Of a DNA stretch of 9,718 nt, positions 6,595 to 9,718 are shown in pieces. This stretch comes from Candidatus Peregrinibacteria bacterium (GTDB lineage Bacteria > Patescibacteriota > Gracilibacteria > UM-FILTER-43-11), in contig JAFGNE010000006.1 in the NCBI GenBank assembly GCA_016927155.1, forward strand, positions 1-9,718, in the 5' to 3' direction. How positions within the stretch are numbered: the first letter of the stretch is position 1; each line of letters opens with the position of its first letter. A program made the position numbers and the translations under genes. The notes beneath the pieces are model-generated. The model did not search any database. It saw nothing but the letters and a program-made list of their open reading frames with translations, and was not told where the DNA came from.

Positions 6595-7917
6595 TCACGA
6601 ATCCAGGCTCGCTTGATGCCCTAAGAACATCTCGCCAACCTTATATCCGTCTCCCGCGCCCATGGTCACAATAACGTCGCCCGGTTTGTTTTCCTTATAC
6701 AATAAGCCAACCGTTGTCTTAAAATCCTTTGTCCACGTCACGTCCGGATGATGTTCCCGCAGGGCCGCCACAAAGCTTACCGCGCTGATCCGCTTTTTGT
6801 CCTCCGCCGTGTCCCTGGCCTCATATATATTAGGTATAAGCACCTTATCCGCGTCGCCGAAAGCCGTCTTGAAATCCCCCAGCAATCGGTACGTCCGGCT
6901 GTACTGGTGCGGTTGGAACACACAGATGATCCGCCGGCCTTTATACTTGTCGCGGAGCGCCAAAAGCGTCGCCTTGATCTCGGTGGGATGGTGGCCATAG
7001 TCGTCAATTACCGTTACCCCGTCCTTTTCGCCGATCACTTCCATCCTTCGCGCCGTGCCTTTAAAATTTTCCAATCCTTTGCGTGCCGGCTTTTCAGCCG
7101 CGCCAACCTGCAGGGCGGCCAAATAGGCGTGCGTGGCGTTGGATTTATTAAAATCGCCGGGGACAGACATATTTAGGCTTATTTCAGCCATTTTTTTGGA
7201 ATCCAACCCCACCACATTTCCCACACAATAGCCACACACTTTTTGCACATTTTTGTCCAACATGTTGGCTATTATAAATCCGTCTTTCGGCACTTTTTTG
7301 ATGAATTCGATAAAGGCGCTCACATAGTCTTTTTCATCTTTGTAATAATCCAAATGGTCCGGTTCGCAATTCAAAAGCACGGCTCCGAAGGGGTTAAGGT
7401 TTAAGAAGGAACGCCTGTATTCGCACGACTCAACCACAAACAGTTCCCCATGCCCCACCCGGATATTTTTTCCTCCGAATTCCGGCACGCGGCTGCCTAC
7501 AATAACCGTTGGGTCCAGCCCGGCCGCGACGAGCGCTTCGCCCAACATGGCTGTTGTCGTTGTTTTGCCATGGGTGCCGGCCACCGCGATCGTTTTTTTA
7601 TGTTTTGAAATTTCGCTGATGGATTCAAAATAACTCATTACCGGAATGCCCTTTTTTTTGGCGGCCAAAAATTCAGGATTTGTTTTTTGGTCAATGGCCT
7701 CGCTGTAAACCACGAGCTCCGCGGTATCAGGGACATGTTCGCCAGCGTGTCCAACATAAAAACGCGCGCCGTGTTCGGCAAGGTCCTCGGTTATCGGCGA
7801 TCCCGCGATATCTGACCCCGTCACTTTTATGCCCTTTTCCAGGGCCAGGTAAGCGATGGCGCTTATCCCGCTGCCCCCGATGCCGATGAAATGGATGTGA
7901 TGTAAACTGTTTAACAT
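6595..7917 (-). CDS. murC: UDP-N-acetylmuramate--L-alanine ligase
   Basis: MurC is the cytoplasmic ATP-dependent ligase that adds L-Ala to UDP-MurNAc, the first amino acid of the peptidoglycan stem peptide. The 440-residue length is normal. The nucleotide-sugar binding N-terminus has GIGGSGISA (12-20). The central ligase domain has the ATP loop GTHGKTTTT (114-122), ESCEYRRSFL (163-172) and NCEPDHLDYY (183-192). The C-terminal domain has DDYGHHPTEI (305-314), FQPHQYSRT (334-342) and MGAGD (419-423). The motifs, such as CEYRRSFL, resemble the Gram-positive version of MurC. The start ATG 7917 follows a promoter within the murC/ftsB spacer. Its TGA stop is the only TGA among the complete genes here, and the same frame stays open for 28 more codons to a second TGA (6508-6510), through GC-rich DNA unlike the AT-rich spacer beyond. 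Confidence 0.97.
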   Translation of the reverse strand: MLNSLHHIHFIGIGGSGISAIAYLALEKGIKVTGSDIAGSPITEDLAEHGARFYVGHAGEHVPDTAELVVYSEAIDQKTNPEFLAAKKKGIPVMSYFESISEISKHKKTIAVAGTHGKTTTTAMLGEALVAAGLDPTVIVGSRVPEFGGKNIRVGHGELFVVESCEYRRSFLNLNPFGAVLLNCEPDHLDYYKDEKDYVSAFIEFIKKVPKDGFIIANMLDKNVQKVCGYCVGNVVGLDSKKMAEISLNMSVPGDFNKSNATHAYLAALQVGAAEKPARKGLENFKGTARRMEVIGEKDGVTVIDDYGHHPTEIKATLLALRDKYKGRRIICVFQPHQYSRTYRLLGDFKTAFGDADKVLIPNIYEARDTAEDKKRISAVSFVAALREHHPDVTWTKDFKTTVGLLYKENKPGDVIVTMGAGDGYKVGEMFLGHQASLDS

Positions 7918-7933
7918 TACTTTTTATTACCTA

Positions 7934-7983
7934 TTCATATAAAGAGCCTATCCCATTATAATGGGTAATGGGGAATAAGTAAT
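7934..7983. promoter_or_regulatory. Bidirectional promoter with palindromic core (murC / ftsB-like)
   Basis: The 14-bp perfect palindrome CCCATTATAATGGG (7952-7965) carries a perfect TATAAT on each strand: 7957-7962 on plus and 7960-7955 on minus, overlapping by 4 bp. The plus-strand -10 has TTCATA (7934-7939, 4/6) at exactly 17 bp and would start transcription near 7969, 20 nt before the ftsB-like ATG. The minus-strand -35 (7983-7978, 3/6) is weak; transcription would start near 7948, about 30 nt before the murC ATG. Polymerase can occupy only one direction at a time. Confidence 0.65.
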
Positions 7984-7988
7984 CGCTA

Positions 7989-8513
7989 ATGTTAAAGACA
8001 AAATCCTTTTCATTCCAGCTCGCCATTCTTGGCATGTTCATTGTCTTTTTTTATATGTTTTTCGCGCTGGCCATGTCCATTTACCGCGACTGGAAACTAG
8101 AATCCCAGATCGAACGGTTCGAAGGCCAGATCGACGAACTGGCCCATTTGGCCCGGCAAAAACCGGAAGACGTGAAATATTTTAATTCGGAAGAATATAA
8201 AGATAGATATGCCAAAGAAAACCTGAACCTCCTTAACTCCGGTGAACGCCTTATCATTATCCCCCAGGAAGAATTGGTCATAAAAAAAGCCGAGCCTTTC
8301 ATCATGTCTGCTATCCCTTCCGACATTCTCGCGACAGGGAACCCACGGCAATGGTGGGCGTATTTTTTTGGCCAGACGCTTTCGGTAAAAGCCCCCCAGG
8401 AAAAAATGGAAAGCCTGATGCCAAAACCCATTGGCGATGAAAATAGTGAAGATGAGTTTTTTGGCCCGGCGGAAGAAGAGGCGCCTAATGAAAATCTCCG
8501 GCAAGAAGGATAG
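7989..8513 (+). CDS. FtsB/DivIC-like septum formation initiator
   Basis: FtsB/DivIC proteins are bitopic coiled-coil proteins that join FtsL and FtsQ in the divisome. The 174-residue product has a short cytoplasmic N-terminus, one membrane segment (about 11-31), a charged coiled coil (about 33-58) and the post-coil motif SEEYKDRYAKENLNLLNSGERLIIIP (67-92 as a region; key residues Y70, A75, G85, E86), which is the usual DivIC signature. A block rich in Trp and Phe (PRQWWAYFFG, 119-128) follows, as in proteins of candidate-phyla bacteria, then an acidic tail. It is longer than E. coli FtsB (about 100 residues). It is transcribed away from murC, and the FtsQ-like partner is encoded about 6 kb upstream. 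The start ATG has no Shine-Dalgarno. The division role is inferred from architecture. Confidence 0.85.
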   Translation: MLKTKSFSFQLAILGMFIVFFYMFFALAMSIYRDWKLESQIERFEGQIDELAHLARQKPEDVKYFNSEEYKDRYAKENLNLLNSGERLIIIPQEELVIKKAEPFIMSAIPSDILATGNPRQWWAYFFGQTLSVKAPQEKMESLMPKPIGDENSEDEFFGPAEEEAPNENLRQEG

Positions 8514-8523
8514 GACTTTACCC

Positions 8524-8552
8524 TTGGCATTTGCCCCGCGCGTGCGTATAAT
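8524..8552 (+). promoter_or_regulatory. Strong sigma-70 promoter of the initiator tRNA gene
   Basis: TTGGCA (8524-8529, 5/6) and a perfect TATAAT (8547-8552) are exactly 17 bp apart. Only five bases (GCCCC) separate the -10 from the first tRNA base, so transcription should begin at or within a couple of bases of the mature 5' end. Confidence 0.8.
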
Positions 8553-8557
8553 GCCCC

Positions 8558-8633
<76 letters not shown>

Positions 8634-8635
8634 CC

Positions 8636-8651
8636 CAAAAGCGCGCTTTTG
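8636..8651. repeat. 16-bp perfect palindrome after the tRNA
   Basis: CAAAAGCGCGCTTTTG is a perfect palindrome two bases after the encoded CCA. It could form a small hairpin that assists termination or marks the trailer; its T run is only four long. Confidence 0.5.
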
Positions 8652-8656
8652 CCCAC

Positions 8657-8692
8657 AAAAGGCTCCCTCGTAAAACTCGGTCGCCTTTTTTT
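8657..8692 (+). terminator. Rho-independent terminator of the tRNA transcript
   Basis: The arms AAAAGGC (8657-8663) and GCCTTTT (8683-8689) pair across a 19-nt loop and lead into a seven-T run (8686-8692). The loop is large, so it is a modest terminator, possibly helped by the palindrome just before it. Confidence 0.65.
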
Positions 8693-8899
8693 GTCCAGAA
8701 TCCGCACATTGTGGACACTTTTTAGCCTGTCCAAATTTACCTCTTTATATAAAGGAATATTATAAAGAAACATTAGACAACCCGTCGCAACAGAAATTTT
8801 GTAACAAATTGTCCATAAATTAGTTATAAGCGATGGAAATTCCGCATAGTGAAGCCATTTCCTGAAAGCACGTCTAAAATCATCGGTTTTTCCTCTTGT

Positions 8900-8928
8900 T
8901 TGACACAAAAACCCGCTATCCTTAAAAT
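8900..8928 (+). promoter_or_regulatory. Strong sigma-70 promoter upstream of the S-layer gene
   Basis: A perfect TTGACA (8900-8905) and TAAAAT (8923-8928, 5/6) are exactly 17 bp apart. Transcription would start near 8935. No good protein gene follows before 9312, so the likely product is the S-layer mRNA with a leader of about 375 nt, or a separate small RNA. Confidence 0.65.
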
Positions 8929-8936
8929 GAATGCAA

Positions 8937-8959
8937 AATTCCCCCAATGGGAGGGAATT
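8937..8959 (+). other. Hairpin at the 5' end of the predicted leader transcript
   Basis: AATTCCCCC (8937-8945) pairs with GGGAGGGAATT (8949-8959) through a 7-bp outer stem, a bulged A and two inner G-C pairs. It starts within a few bases of the predicted transcript start, a position where hairpins can shield an mRNA from 5'-end decay. Confidence 0.5.
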
Positions 8960-9132
8960 GTCGATGGTGGACAAAGGCGCCAGAAAAATATTCCGGCTTC
9001 TCTGTCCGCGCATCGGTGAACATACTCAATATCACTCTGCGCTTGGTCTTTAACACCACCAAATACGTCGTGGACAACGTCACATTGTCCACAATTGTTA
9101 ATTGTTTAAGTCTGTTCCGGGCTTGCCTGCAG

Positions 9133-9280
9133 CTTGCCTGGGCAAGACGCAATTAAATCAATAGATATATTGATTTTCTGAGGTCCCCCGCCTTTGCGGG
9201 GAGGCTCTCACCAATCTTTTATGCGAAGAAACTTGGCCCCGTTCCCTTTTAGGGAGGGCCGTATAAATCATTCTCTTCGC
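9133..9280 (+). other. Hairpin-rich leader before the S-layer gene
   Basis: Four stem-loops follow one another: CTTGC/GCAAG (9133-9146); a 9-bp AT-rich stem AAATCAATA/TATTGATTT with loop GATA (9155-9176); CCCCGC/GCGGGG with loop CTTT (9186-9201), extended by an outer TGAG/CTCA (9179-9182 with 9207-9210); and a compound element with outer stem GCGAAGA/TCTTCGC (9223-9229 with 9274-9280) enclosing GGCC/GGCC and TCCCT/AGGGA (9235-9260). None has a long T run, so stabilising or regulatory RNA structure is more likely than termination, though the AT-rich stem could act as a weak terminator. Confidence 0.5.
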
Positions 9281-9311
9281 GACACTTATTTATTTAATCC
9301 ATATAAAAAAC

Positions 9312-9718
9312 ATGGATATTGCTCTTAAATTCAAGAAAGCATTTGCCATCGCCGTTGTCGCCACTTTGCTGGCCACCAACGCTTCCGTGGCTATTGCCCG
9401 CGCGTTTACCGACGTTCCCACCGATGCGTGGTACGCCGGTTACGTGCAACAGCTCGTCGATGATGGTGTCTTTGATGCCGGAACCAACTTCCGCCCCAAC
9501 GACAACCTGAACCGCGCTGAGCTCGTTAAAATCGTCGTCACGGCGATCGATGGCCTTTCCGGCTATGAAGCCCCGGCCACCCCCACCTTCGATGACGTTG
9601 CCGCTAACGCGTGGTACTACGATTATGTAGAAGCCGCCGTCCAGCTCGGCATTGTTAACGGCTACACCGATGCCGCCGGTAACCTTACCGGAAAATTCGG
9701 CCCCGGCGATACTGTCAA
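9312..9718 (+). CDS. S-layer homology (SLH) domain protein (5' part; runs off window)
   Basis: SLH domains anchor surface proteins to secondary cell-wall polymers. The 135 visible codons start with a basic, hydrophobic signal peptide (MDIALKFKKAF..., cleavage likely after AIA at 27-29). Two SLH repeats follow: residues 32-76 (FTDVPTDAWYAGYVQQLV...FRPNDNLNRAEL as key points) and 92 to the end (FDDVAANAWYYDYVEAAV...GKFGPGDTV). Codons are strongly biased to C-ending forms (GCC, GTC, ACC, AAC, CGC), more so than in the neighbours, which suits a very abundant protein. ATG 9312 is preceded by an A/T-rich unstructured stretch without a Shine-Dalgarno. It is probably the main surface-layer protein, or a wall-anchored enzyme whose catalytic part lies outside the window. 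Confidence 0.92.
   Translation, partial: MDIALKFKKAFAIAVVATLLATNASVAIARAFTDVPTDAWYAGYVQQLVDDGVFDAGTNFRPNDNLNRAELVKIVVTAIDGLSGYEAPATPTFDDVAANAWYYDYVEAAVQLGIVNGYTDAAGNLTGKFGPGDTV

Larger units (their letters stand above)
8691..9093. promoter_or_regulatory. Cluster of DnaA-box-like 9-mers (candidate oriC or DnaA-binding locus)
   Basis: Compared with TTGTCCACA, a known DnaA-box form, the following match at 8 or 9 of 9 bases: 8691-8699 (+, TTGTCCAGA), 8710-8718 (-, GTGTCCACA), 8809-8817 (+, TTGTCCATA), 8966-8974 (-, TTGTCCACC), 9069-9077 (-, TTGTCCACG) and 9085-9093 (+, perfect). A seventh at 8727-8735 matches 7/9. They are on both strands in gene-free DNA, with an AT-rich stretch at about 8735-8775 that could serve as an unwinding element and includes the palindrome CTTTATATAAAG (8743-8754). 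No dnaA gene is visible. Alternatives are a DnaA-titration site or operators for another dimeric regulator. Confidence 0.5.

Noticed and set aside
6508..6597. UGA reassigned as a sense codon (as in Gracilibacteria and SR1)
   Set aside because: Every recognised gene is full length under the standard code with no internal TGA, although together they contain many Gly and Trp codons. TGA is simply a rare stop here.
8947..9156. A 69-codon plus-strand open frame in the gene-poor region
   Set aside because: The start lies in a hairpin loop with no ribosome site, the N-terminus is unusual in composition, and the frame is largely built from the repeated TTGTCCAC elements. The opposite-strand frame 8922-9152 was rejected for the same reasons.

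Overview
The window looks like chromosomal DNA of a Candidate Phyla Radiation (Patescibacteria) bacterium, probably a Parcubacteria-like lineage. I infer this from the style of the proteins: a DHH phosphoesterase with the long insertion between motifs seen in that group, an FtsB-like protein with a tryptophan/phenylalanine-rich C-terminal block, an S-layer protein with SLH domains, and a membrane protein with an SPNGG-type Ig-like domain. The exact lineage cannot be fixed from the sequence. The standard bacterial code fits: UGA is never used as a sense codon in any recognised gene.

Layout. 1-601 (-): start of a signal-anchored protein with an SPNGG Ig-like domain, running off the left edge. 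711-4112 (+): a cell-envelope block of FtsQ-like division protein, S11 D-Ala-D-Ala carboxypeptidase, LysM/M23 endopeptidase and YidD. 4109-4468 (-): a small helical hypothetical gene with an in-frame TAA near its 5' end. 4530-4751 (+): a ribbon-helix-helix regulator, divergent from it. 4758-6425 (-): DHH phosphoesterase with a 170-residue disordered tail. 6595-7917 (-): MurC. 7989-8513 (+): FtsB/DivIC-like division protein, divergent from murC. 8558-8633 (+): initiator tRNA-Met with encoded CCA, followed by a terminator. 8693-9311: a gene-poor stretch of about 620 bp. 9312-9718 (+): start of an SLH-domain S-layer protein.

How the genes fit together. Most genes serve the cell wall and division. 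MurC makes UDP-MurNAc-L-Ala. The S11 carboxypeptidase and M23 endopeptidase trim cross-links. FtsQ and FtsB would form part of the divisome, YidD helps membrane insertion, and the SLH protein would sit on the wall surface.

The most interesting stretch is 8691-9093. It holds six 9-mers matching TTGTCCACA at 8 or 9 of 9 positions, on both strands, next to AT-rich DNA. This is a candidate DnaA-box cluster (oriC-like or DnaA-titrating). It overlaps a strong promoter and the start of a long, hairpin-rich leader before the S-layer gene. Other points of note are a palindromic bidirectional promoter between murC and ftsB, helically phased repeats in front of the RHH gene, several near-consensus sigma-70 promoters lying very close to start codons, and no convincing Shine-Dalgarno before any recognised gene.
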